A stretch of DNA of 64,000 nt, taken from NCBI GenBank assembly GCA_963457665.1, contig OY735207.1:35162316-35226315 (forward strand). Reading direction: 5' to 3'. The position numbers and the translations under genes were made by a program. Below the pieces are notes generated by a model. The model was not told the origin of the DNA. It saw only the letters and a list, made by a program, of their open reading frames with translations, and did not search any database. The first letter of the stretch is position 1; each line of letters opens with the position of its first letter. Below, piece by piece: positions 35,823 to 46,105 of the stretch. Origin of the DNA: Thysanoteuthis rhombus (lineage: Eukaryota; Mollusca; Cephalopoda; Oegopsida; Thysanoteuthidae).

Positions 35823-36826
35823 ATCAGTGTTCGGTTAAATTGGATGAGAATTATCCGACAAGATGATATCAGTGATGATAATGTGGAAAAATATTTGAAT
35901 TGTGATTTTTCCAAACGATTCAAGTTTCTTATGGGAATACATATATATATATATGCAAATGGGTATTTAATAGAACGACACAAATCAACAATCCCATTTA
36001 TTCACTTACTAGCGTAAAAAATTCAATTGAACCCCATAAATATTAATGATTATTTATTCATTTCATCTATGAATTTATCTCAACTCACCCAATCCCATAA
36101 TCCACCTTCTTATGTTGTGGAGAGAGAGAGAGGATAGGAAACTAATTTTCTCGGCCCATCATTATTTCAAAAAATGATGATGATGATCATGATGATGAGG
36201 AGGAGGAGGATGGTGGTGATGATTACCATGCCCCAGCCCTGCTCGGACAGTCTCTAACTCTTACAACGCGTTCTGCTGTCACGTGTTTATAAAAGTAAAA
36301 TCAACAATAACAAATGTACATATTCTTCACAGTGCACACCCTCTCAGAGTTCAATTTTCATCGCAGCACAATCATATCACAAGGACTTGTGAACGTTTTT
36401 GTAATTCAGAGTTCTTCACTGTGCCTTCGCTTACTAGCACATCAGCGGTTCAAGTTAAACGACCTAGGGCACCTCTATCCGGGGCTACCCCTGCAATTTT
36501 CCCGAATCTCTAAATTTTGGGTCATTTATGGAGTAAAGGGTTTTACAGCGATTTGTCAAACTTAGACAATTCAGCTTATTGTATGAAACGTTGCCACATT
36601 GGTCTTCTTTCCTTTACGTCAGAATGGAAAAAAATATCTAACTGTGAAAATGTGTAGAACCTACAATTTTTCCGTTGTCCTTATTATTAATGACTGGCGA
36701 AGTACACGAAAGGCCCACTTTGTGCCTTTACAACCGTTAGCCGAAGAGTGAGGCACCAGGTAACACCTACAGGCGCCTTTTGATTGATGGGTTACATAGA
36801 TTTTGGTTTGTTTCCGTTGAAGGTTG

Positions 36827-37092
36827 ATATCATCATCATCATCAGTCTTTTAACGTCCGTCGTTGGACGTAGACCTTCCCCAGGATTCGCCACAATTCCC
36901 TATCATGGGCATCACGGAGCCAGTATTTCCTGAATCTGTCAGGTTCATCTCTCCATCTTGTGTTCTGTTGGCCTCAGTTTTTTTATGTGATCTCTGGGGA
37001 TCCATGTTGTGAGACGTGATGTCCATCGGTTGTCTTTCATTCTAGCAACATGGCCTGCCCATTGCCATTTGAGTTTTTTTTATAATTTCAAT
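36827..37092 (-). mobile_element. RTE-like LINE 3' end, antisense
   Basis: (ATC)n at 36829-36844 is followed by the reverse complement of the conserved final codons, through WIPRDH and LKWQWAGHVARMKDNRW. It breaks off in a T-run just before the (AAT)n that precedes the R4/Dong-like LINE. Confidence 0.75.
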
Positions 37093-37190
37093 GAAAGAGA
37101 AAAATTTCAAATTTCTATGGGGAACAATTCCCAATTTGAGCTGCGAACGTAAATTCTATATGTTTATGAAATCTCTGACACCACAATGTC

Positions 37191-37192
<2 letters not shown>

Positions 37193-37245
<53 letters not shown>

Positions 37246-37247
37246 TC
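37193..37247. repeat. (AAT)n at the 5' edge of the R4/Dong-like LINE
   Basis: About 17 AAT units sit exactly where LINE homology begins. It probably arose at insertion or truncation, or is the tail of another copy. Confidence 0.9.
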
Positions 37248-38588
37248 CTAGGATGGACAAAGGAAGAACTCCAAGCAGTGGATAGGCAAACAAGGAAACT
37301 TATGATAATGCATAAAGCATTACACCCTAGAGATGATACAGATAGACTATACGTTAAGAGAAAAAAAGGTGGCAGGGGACTCATCAGCATAGAAGACTGT
37401 GTCCAGAGAGCTAAAGCAGTCCTGGAAAGGTATATGCAAACGAATAGTGAAGAAATCATAAAGAGCGCGAGAGATAGTGCAACAAACAATAAAGTAGAAA
37501 GCAATGGAACAGTACAGCAAACAAGAAAAGAGAGATGGGAAGAGAAAAAATTGTACGGCGAGTTTAAAAGACAGATACAAGATGTAGCCGACGAGAAATC
37601 ATGGACGTGGTTACGAAAAGGGAACCTGAATAGAGAAACGGAATCGCTCATTATGGCAGCTCAAAACAAAAGCATCAGGACAAACTACATAAAAACAAAA
37701 ATCGACAGAACACAGACAAACAGCAAATGCCGCATGTGCGGAGACAGAGATTAGACAGTAAACCACATAACTAGTGAATGTAATCAACTCGCCCAGAAGG
37801 AGTATAAGCATAGACATGATAGAGTAGCAACGATGATACACTCGGAACTAAGCAAACAAATGGGATTCAACCATGTGGAAAAGTGGTATCAGCACAAGCC
37901 AGGGGCAGTCTTGGAGAATGACAATCACAAACTACTCTGGGACTTTGACATCCAAACTGACCACCTCATCCAGGCAAGAAGTAATTGTAGACAAGAAGGG
38001 GAAGGCCTGCCAAATAGTCGACGTGGCTGTACCGGCAGACCATAGAGTAAAGAGGAAGGAGAGTGAAAAACGGGAAAAATACCAGGACCTAGCAAGAGAA
38101 TCGAGGAAGATGTGGAACATGAAAGCCAGGGTAGTACCGGTCATAGTGGGCGCACTAGGAACTGTCCCAAAAACGCTGAGGGGGAGACTGGAGGAGATCG
38201 GGATTAGGGGAAGGATTGAGACTGTACAGACCACAGCACTACTGGGAACTGCACGGATACCGAGGAAAGTGCTTGAAATATAAGGACTGCAACACTAACT
38301 GTCAATAGTGACCCAACAGAGGAAGGGAAATGAAAGCAGAAACTCAAACTGTTGCACTAACATGATAGGCGAAAGAGAGAGATGTTAGCTGAAGACCTGA
38401 GGAGACTTATTGTCACTCAGCCTTCAGCGATAACCACTGGGCAACCGGTGTGAAACTGTAAATCGCAGAATTACTGCGACCTATGAGTACTAGGAGAGGA
38501 GGGCTGGAGACTTGAGGAGACTTGCTGTCACTCAAACTCCAGCGGTTACCACCAGGCAACTGGTGTGAGATTCCAAATAATAATAATA

Positions 38589-38653
<65 letters not shown>

Positions 38654-38660
38654 AAGAAGA
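37247..38660 (+). mobile_element. R4/Dong-like LINE, 3' half with restriction-like endonuclease, decayed
   Basis: Translation from 37252 reads WTKEELQAVDRQTRK, then HPRDDTDRLYVKRKKGGRGL, the region after the reverse-transcriptase fingers and palm of RLE-type LINEs. A CRMCG...H...C zinc knuckle follows near 37727-37780, then YQHKPGAVLENDNHKLLWDF and, after a frame change near 37975, an endonuclease-like block (VIVDKKGKACQIVDVAVPAD...EK.EKYQDLARE). The frame ends at 38283. One in-frame stop (37752-37754) and one frameshift break it. The 3' UTR carries two copies of a ~70 bp motif and ends in (AAT)n(GAT)n at 38573-38653. The 5' side is cut at an (AAT)n run. Confidence 0.82.
38390..38577 (+). repeat. 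Duplicated ~70 bp motif in the LINE 3' UTR
   Basis: Segments 38390-38463 and 38508-38577 share GACTTGAGGAGACTT, TGTCACTCA, the CAGCG-TTACCACC core and GGCAAC-GGTGTGA. They are separated by about 45 bp. Such 3' motifs can serve as recognition sites for the element's reverse transcriptase. Confidence 0.7.
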
Positions 38661-39483
38661 AGAAGAATTCCGCTTAAAACTATCAATTCTAACTAATCCT
38701 GAATTTAATTTTCCTCGATAAGTTGAACTATACACCACAAGATTATAACTCTAAGGAATAAAAATAATAGAAAAAACCTTTGTTAAAAACAGTAGATAGA
38801 GTGACACAAACCAACAATCTCATTCATTTTCCAACCAATGTAAAGGTTTTATTGAATTGTCTTGTTGATTCATTCTACGTCCGATTTATTTCATCCATAG
38901 ATTTATCTCACCCCATCCAATAGTATTTATAAACATACGTATGATATGCCAGAAGAGACAGAAAACACACAAACCAGGCCAATTATCTTTTTTTAATTAT
39001 CTCATTTACGATCATTTCCTCTATCATCTAGCCTCAAAATTACTCTTATCTACTCATAAGGGCATTCGCGATTCTAAATTACAACAAACAACGTTCCACC
39101 CTGCACCCAAGATAAGACAACCAAACCCTATCGCATCGCTTAATAATCATTATAAAATTCCCCAACCATCCCCCTAACCTGAACCCCAGCAAGCATGGCA
39201 GAAGGCTACAAACCCTCCCTTCCTTACCGCCAACCCTTACACACTGAAACATGGAATGAACATGATGAAAAAAATAAAAATAGAAATGAGCCATAAGAGC
39301 AAAACCGAGTGGTGTATAACGATGGAAGAAAACTGAGAAATGAATGGTTGTCCATTGATCGAGATGACAGCGTGAAACCGATCAGTTACAACGAAAAAAA
39401 ATGTGAATATTCATCTCTCTATTTACGCTCTACTCTAAAATATTGAGCTCTACTTCAATCGATGAAGCAACACCTAAATTACA

Positions 39484-39488
39484 TTATA

Positions 39489-39577
<89 letters not shown>
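39484..39577. repeat. (TA)n microsatellite
   Basis: About 46 TA units with two CA interruptions. Confidence 0.95.
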
Positions 39578-39579
<2 letters not shown>

Positions 39580-40056
39580 TCAGGATTACTGGAACACTTG
39601 GATTTTTGTATAACTTGCACAATATCTTCAGAAATAAATCTATGGAATCTTTATCATCAGATTATTTTGATAGTGTGTTCGAAGTAATTTAACAACCCTC
39701 ATTTAGTAATCTCAAAGAAGAAATTGAAAATATGACCTGGACAGCAATATTGACCCCCTCCCTTGATATTTGGTTGGATTGGAAACTTGATTCCAGATTT
39801 CTGCCTTTTGCTTTATTTTAATTTTTTTTGTTTTAGTTTTCTTTAGATTGTATTGCACACTTTGAAAATCAGGTTCGTCTGAAGTTCATTCCATGGGTTC
39901 CCGATGGAAACTTGAAGCATACAACCGAAAGCATGCAAGAATGGTTGAAAAGGGGGAAATGAACTGTTTTAAAATGGACGGCAATGAGTCTTAATCGCTC
40001 TATATTAAAATACTTGAAGGAAGCAGAAGTCCGGATCATGTTTTCAATGCGTACTT

Positions 40057-42447
40057 TGGTATATTAATAGACAATGTATGGATGAGTTGTGATAGGATTA
40101 AGATGGATGACATATAAGAGACGAGGCAAAGATATGATTTAGATAGGACGTCTTTTATACTGTATTTATGTAGGTAAGTGACAGCAAGGGGACGTAATTG
40201 TTTTTTCGTTTGTTTTTTTTTTTTTAGTATTAGACGATGTTAGTAGCAGTAGCAGGTTTATTGGTAGGAGTATCAATATGATTATGTAACATCCTCCTTT
40301 TTGGATAAGCTTTGTCTTTGAGCTGGGTGGATAGATAGAAAGTGTGATTGTTGGAGTGAGTGCATATTTTTATATAAGATGAGAATTCTTTTATTTTCAT
40401 AATCGTTTTTGATTGGTGTAGGGGATAATTTTTTTATTTTCTTCGTGGTGATTCACGGTATCTTGAGGGATATTTTGCGTCATCTGCGTGTTTTGTGTTC
40501 CCTAGTTTGTTGGTTAGATTAGTTGATATCGACCTGACACGATCGTTGTGGACTTGTAATCGTCTGGAATCTGTGTAGATGCTCTCCAAAGGTATTATAC
40601 CATATTATAACGTTGTCTTGGAAGCTTTTTGTCTCGATTCCTTGAGCCGTTGTCTATTTCGTAAGGTATTCTAGTGAAAAGTTACCTTCGAAAATGTGTG
40701 TTTAAGGTTATCAGGCGAAAACTTTCTTTGTCAACTGGGCTTTTCGAAAATCTATTAGTGGCATTCAGTTTGGAGAAGTATTTTCGATCTTGCATTTTGG
40801 CAAATATTTTTTTCATCAATGGGATAGCTATAATGCTCTCGTTTTAGTACCTTGTTCAAGTCACGTAATTCTAGATTTAGTCTTAGTTTTCCGTTTGATT
40901 TTAAGTTAACCCATTCCGTGGGTTCCCTAACAGAAACAATAATTCCCATTTTTGCATTTTACAATTTCTTATTTCGACTTGCTTTTTAGAGCTAATGGAA
41001 CTTTCCTGGGGTGTCAATACTAATGGTTCTTCTGCGATGTGGTGAGTTGAGAGCAAAGTGCCAATTTCACTGAAACAATCATCATACTTCTGTGAAAAAA
41101 AAATCTGGTAAATTTGAGAGTAGGATTTTGAAAATTCTTTTGATTGAATTCAGTATTTCGCATGTATTTGCGTCAAGTACTGGTTGAGATATCTCATCTA
41201 CAACGATGAAGAGAACGGGAGTTTTTAAATTTGTATCAGTTAGAGTGGTCGTACGCTTTCCCAATACAGGAATTTTAGTGTCATTATATGCTGTCAACTT
41301 CACTGAAGTATTCTTTAGTTTGGGTCTGAGAGACAGATTGTTGAAGCATTTCGAGGCTTACACGCTTATTTCCGCACCTGAGTCTATTTTGAATGTAATT
41401 GCAGACTGGTTGAGTCTTAAGTTTACTGTTCCTCTTTCAGAATGTCCGTCGTTACTCATTGTGTGGAATTTGTGTGGATTGTATCACTAGGTGAAAGTCC
41501 CAAGAGTCAATCTTATCTCGGGAGAAGTTAGCAGTATCAGACTCACCGAGAATTTTGTATTTTATTTATCAGCTATTTTGATTTACACAACACGGAATAA
41601 TATCATTTTTTGTTGCATTTACTACATATTTTATATGTAGGACAATTATTTCTGATGGCTGCCACAAAATTTACGGGAGTGAATGTAGTTTTGAGTTTCG
41701 GTGGGTTTTCTATTATCAGCTCCGGATTGGCGTGTTGTTGTTTTTTTTTTTAATTTTTTAGCGCCTGTCTATGACGTCGATTTATAGCAGCTATATCTGT
41801 ACTTGGAACTTCTGCAGATAAGATTATCATCTTGTTCCTTCAGCAGCTTATCTTGAGTTAGTTCGGTTTCTCTTAGGCTTAAATCTGGGACGTACATACG
41901 AAAATGTCTTTAATGAGACTATCACAAATATCTCTGAATTCGTATTGCTATGCTCTGTGGGGGATTCAGTGACGTAATCGGCGAACTTTTATCCATTTGT
42001 TTACTTGTAAGAGGAGAATTTATGTCTCAAAAAAGTCGAGTTCTTTCTCAGTTGACAATAAGTGTCGAATTTTTCAATGTTTTCTAATCAGACTGTTTTT
42101 TTTCCTGATAGAAATTTAGTGATTTCGGAGGTAGTAGAAATCCCTTATTTTGAAAATAGTACGGTATTTGTTGGGATTATTGGCCGTTCTTGACACCTGA
42201 CACCATTTTGAATGTTGATGGACAATAAATGGATGAGTAGTGATTGGATTAAGATGGATGGCAAATAAGACGCAAGATAAGAATGTGGTTTAGATGGAAG
42301 ATATCTTTAATACTATGTTATGTAAGCAAGTGACATCACAGCAGGAGGATACAATTTACGTTTAGTATTAGTGCTGTTAGTTATTGTTAGTTGCAGTAGC
42401 AGCTTTACTAGTTAGTAGGGGTATGGTTATATAATACGTACCTTACA
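40057..42447 (-). mobile_element. Ty3/Gypsy LTR retrotransposon, old and broken
   Basis: Two diverged direct repeats, 40057-40291 and 42209-42447 (about 235-239 bp), flank a - strand interior, so the right copy is the 5' LTR. Just inside it lies a TGGTGTCAGGTGTC primer-binding-like stretch. Pieces of pol are recognisable: a protease/linker-like part around 41303-41082 (KLTAYNDTKIPVLGK, VVDEISQP) and a reverse-transcriptase N-terminal part around 40949-40755 (GIIVSVREPTEWVN, RLNLELRDLNKVLKREHY). The interior is far shorter than a whole Gypsy element, so most of it is gone. By eye the LTRs differ at roughly a quarter of positions, so the insertion is old. No clear target-site duplication was seen. 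Confidence 0.85.
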
Positions 42448-42454
42448 CCCCAGG

Positions 42455-42573
42455 AATGCTGCAATCATTCAAGAGCTGGAACAGATTGCGAAGAAATTGG
42501 AGAAATTACCAGTTGACAAAAGCAAGAAGTTGCAATGGCTGCAAGAAACATTTGGAGACAGTCATTGATACTA
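42455..42573 (+). pseudogene. Short open stretch next to the Gypsy right LTR
   Basis: The frame reads NAAIIQELEQIAKKLEKLPV, then DKSKKLQWLQETFGDSH and TGA. Its amphipathic Lys/Glu/Leu pattern looks coded. On the other side of the LTR element, 39890-39960 also reads protein-like (EAYNRKHARMVEKGEM). I do not recognise the family. It may be one older element or retrocopy split by the LTR insertion. Confidence 0.35.
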
Positions 42574-43051
42574 TAGTGAGCGTGTAACAAAATATTGAAA
42601 AAGAAGGGTGCCAACATTACTGTCTATATCGTGTATACGATTTCTCCTTTAAAATCACAACATGAAAGTTGAAAAATGATTTTTGCCGAATTACTTATTC
42701 ATCTCATTAAGAATGTTCTGATGACAAAAACATTTCTGACGATGTTTATACAGTTTATACAAAAAAAATCAAGGTTGCCAAAAATCATCAGCGGTACTGA
42801 ATATAAGTTGAATACATAAATATATTGATAGATACCAGGATGGATCATTGATTAAAAGTTTGCAACTTTGACGGATTTTAGCTGAATTATTATTTGGAAT
42901 TTTCTGTAGGATGTTTGATTTATGTGATCTGTTGAGAAATGTGAGGCTAAGTGCATCGAAGGGGATTATGTTGAGAAGTAAATACTTGTGTAAAATAAAT
43001 GCTTTTTTTTTTTCCTTTTATGGACTCATTGATTAACCTATTTATATAATC

Positions 43052-43088
<37 letters not shown>

Positions 43089-44015
43089 AGTAAGGAAAAG
43101 CCACACAAGTTGAAGATTATTTTTATTCAATAACTTGGATATTCGGTAAAAAGGTTTGTGCTTGTAGTTGTACTTTTCAGCTCACAGAGAGAGATTTATC
43201 ATACCGCTTCCAATGAGATAATTCTATAGATAGTCTCAAAGTATTCATAATTCTGTTCCACGGTAGCCATTTTTAATCTGATCAGTGTTATTCCAACGTG
43301 CTGTCTTATAATTATTTTATTATTTAATTTGGTGTGTGTGTAATTTTGTTTTATTTCCATTTGTAATTGTAGTGTTATTCATTATGGACTTCATCTATGA
43401 CCCTGTTTCGGGTGAATCAAAAACCGAGACTGGTTCCTTGTTACGGCACGCCTCGCCATATACATCCATATCTCAATGAACATAACTTCTCCATAATTCT
43501 AATTTGTTTTGGAGTATACAAAACAAAATTTTTCTGTTACTATTAAAAAGACAACACTTCTTTCAATATGTATAGTGTCATCCACAGACAGCTGTTTCGT
43601 TGTATTACAACTCTTCAGTGTGGCTACAAACTATCCATTATTCCATCTAGTACCATGAGGCAGAGTTGAAACCTTCGCGTCAGACCCAGAGGCCGGTATC
43701 CTACATCTGCAATACGGACCTGTACGGTTAGTAAGGCTGAATTTAAGCGATATATAATTTAGCATAAATTCCCCATCCACCAGAGTGCTCTATTATCCAC
43801 GTTACACAGCGTGTAGGTGTTTTCATATGTGAAGTCATTTTTTGTTTTATATTATTGTTGAGGTATTTCTTGACACGTATCCACACTTAATTGTTTTTGT
43901 ACTAATTTTTTGTATTGCTCTTATTCAGGTATTCATGAATTACCGTAATCACTTCTTTCGTATTGATTCGATTATGTTTGAAGTATCCTCCGCGTGCCTA
44001 CAGACAGCTTTATGT

Positions 44016-44017
44016 AG

Positions 44018-44065
<48 letters not shown>

Positions 44066-44166
44066 GTGTGTGTGTGTGCGCGTGTGTGTTGAAATTTCTC
44101 CGTTCTATGTATTAAATTCTCGACCTTATAATATATATATATATATATACATACAAATATTTATAC

Positions 44167-44206
<40 letters not shown>
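44016..44206. repeat. (TA)n(TG)n microsatellite pair
   Basis: Two TA-then-TG tracts (44018-44088 and 44130-44204) separated by about 40 bp. Confidence 0.95.
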
Positions 44207-44742
44207 GATATTATAGATAGATATTCATATTTCATGCATTTTCATGTTCACCCTAGAAGTCCTGCAGTAATCGTAGATCACTGTGAGTGAAAAAAAACTC
44301 CTCAAATCCCCTGCATATTTCTCAATATCCTCGCAGATCACAGGAACGCCATGGTCAGTTCAATCGCAACTCTTCTTTCTTCCAAGTGCTTCAAGTTCTT
44401 CAGTTTTCTCAACACCCAGGCAAAAGTCTTGTTATTCTTCCAACTTTTTCCTTCTCGAGTTTTCGCCTTGGTCTAGAGATACAATAGTAGAATATCCTGC
44501 GTACTCAAGAGCAATGGCTTATGGGGGTAAATTCTAGCTTTAGTACTTTTGATGCAGTATTCAGACTTAGGCACTCTTCGAAGAGTTTATTTTCGATAAA
44601 TACGTTTTAACGGTCTCTCTTGGAATCATGAGATTATCATTATTTTAGTTTTCTCAAGAATTCACGATCTTAATACAAAGTCAAATCCTGTTTATGGTTT
44701 TGCGACCTATACGTAGCTGAAACAGTAGATTGGAACCTGGTA

Positions 44743-44901
44743 TAGGTGCGAAGCTGTGGCCGACAGAAAGTAAGACGGCGTGACGAGCTAGATAGATTCA
44801 GAAAGTATTGGCTCTGCGATGGCCATGATAGAAGGGTCAAGTGAATCTTGGGGGGAGGTCTATGTCCAACGACGGACGCTAACAGATTGATGATGATGAT
44901 A
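44743..44901 (+). mobile_element. RTE-like LINE 3' tail (very short copy)
   Basis: It includes GRQKVRRRDELDRFRKYWLC-like codons, the conserved GTCTATGTCCAACGACGGACG and a terminal (GAT)n. It ends about 100 bp before the U2-like element. Confidence 0.72.
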
Positions 44902-45007
44902 TGCTATATCAGACCAGCACATGTAGCAAGCAGCCTGCCTGTCTCGATTCAGTCATTTTCAGCCCACAACTTCCTCCTCCTTTATGGGGTACTAGCATTA
45001 GTGCCTT

Positions 45008-45069
45008 ATCGACCCTTTGGCTAAGATCAAAGTGTAATATCTGTTCTTCTCTGCCTTCGGGTGGAGAAG
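45008..45069 (+). ncRNA. U2 snRNA 5'-end-like segment (truncated, heads a repeat)
   Basis: Bases 45008-45048 match the first ~47 nucleotides of metazoan U2 snRNA, including CTTTGGCTAAGATCAA, the branch-site pairing region (GTAATATC instead of GTAGTATC) and CTGTTCTT, with a short deletion near the start. A CTTCTC...GAGAAG stem (45046-45051/45064-45069) follows in place of U2 stem IIa, and U2 similarity then ends. It lacks the Sm site and 3' stem-loops, so it is not a functional U2 gene. Confidence 0.75.
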
Positions 45070-46105
45070 ACGATCGGCCCTTTGTCGGCCTTCAGGCTGA
45101 GAAGTCGATCACGGTCCGGGATTGTCCCCATCCCGGAAAGACCAGCATGCTCAGGGCTTGCCCTGAGAGCAAAGGCAGGATTCGTCCTGCAACAAAAGTC
45201 AAGCATGCCCTAATGACTCCGTGCAATAGCACGCTGAGAATTTAGGGATCCTTGAAACAAAGACCAGCTTGACCCGATTTCATGCGAAATCATGCGCATG
45301 GACTCGGGAAGCAAACTCTGCCTACACGTTTTCGGACGTGTGGGACCCCACTTTAATCTCGACCTTGTGTCAAATTTCGTAGTCGTGGGGATACGAATAA
45401 ATAACATCGGCCCTTTGTCGGCCTTCAGGCTGAGAAGTCGATCACGGTCCGGGATTGTCCCCATCCCGGAACCAAAGACCAGCATGCTCAGGCTTGCCCT
45501 GAGAGCAAAGGCAGGATTCGTCCTGCAACAAAAGTCAAGCTTGCCCTAATGACTCCGTGCAATAGCACGCTGAGAATTTAGGGATCCTTGAAACAAAGAC
45601 CAGCTTGACCCGATTTCATGCGAAATCATGCGCATGGACTCGGGAAGCAAACTCTGCCTACACGTTTTCGGACGTGTGGGACCCCACCTTAATCTCGACC
45701 TCGTGTCAAATTTCGTAGTCGTGGGGATACGAATAAATAACATCTGTTCTTTGATGCCCATGGGCTGAGAAGTTGAAAGTTGATCAATGTCCGGGATTGT
45801 CTCCCATCCCGGAAGCACTGACCAGCATGCTCAGGCTCGTCCTGAGAGCATCAACAGGATCCGTCATGTGAACCGTGTCAAGCTTGCCCTAATGACTCCG
45901 TGTAAACATAGGTCGAGAGTTAGGGAGCCTTGAACAACAGGAATCGTCCTGTGGACATAGTCCAGCTTGTCCCGACACCTTGCGGAATCATATGCAAGGA
46001 ATCGGGTAGCTCACTCTGCCTGCACGTTCTCGAACGAATGGAACCCCACCTTAATCCGACCTCGTGTCATATTTGTAGTCGTGGGGATGCAAATAGATAA
46101 ACTCG
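45070..46105 (+). repeat. Three tandem hairpin-rich units fused to the U2-like head
   Basis: The units span roughly 45070-45402, 45403-45738 and 45739-46105. Units 1 and 2 are almost identical; unit 3 is diverged and slightly longer. Each contains a series of perfect or near-perfect stems, for example TCCGGGAT/ATCCCGGA (45115-45122/45130-45137), TCAGGGC/GCCCTGA near 45151-45166, GCAGGA-TTCG-TCCTGC (45175-45190), CGTGC-AATA-GCACG (45220-45233) and ACACGT/ACGTGT (45324-45341). GC content is well above the neighbours. Unit 3 repeats the ATCTGTTCTT of the U2 head. The array may be a U2-derived SINE or the 5' UTR monomers of a LINE that targets U2 genes. No long open frame is shared. Confidence 0.8.

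Noticed and set aside
41206-41490. 94-codon + strand frame
   Set aside because: Antisense shadow of the Gypsy pol region on the - strand.
45008-45069. Functional U2 snRNA gene
   Set aside because: Only the first ~41 bases match; the Sm-binding site and 3' stem-loops are absent and there is an early deletion.
45210-45818. Two - strand frames with an identical C-terminal part as a duplicated gene
   Set aside because: The identity is explained by the tandem DNA unit; hairpin symmetry keeps frames open and no homology is visible.
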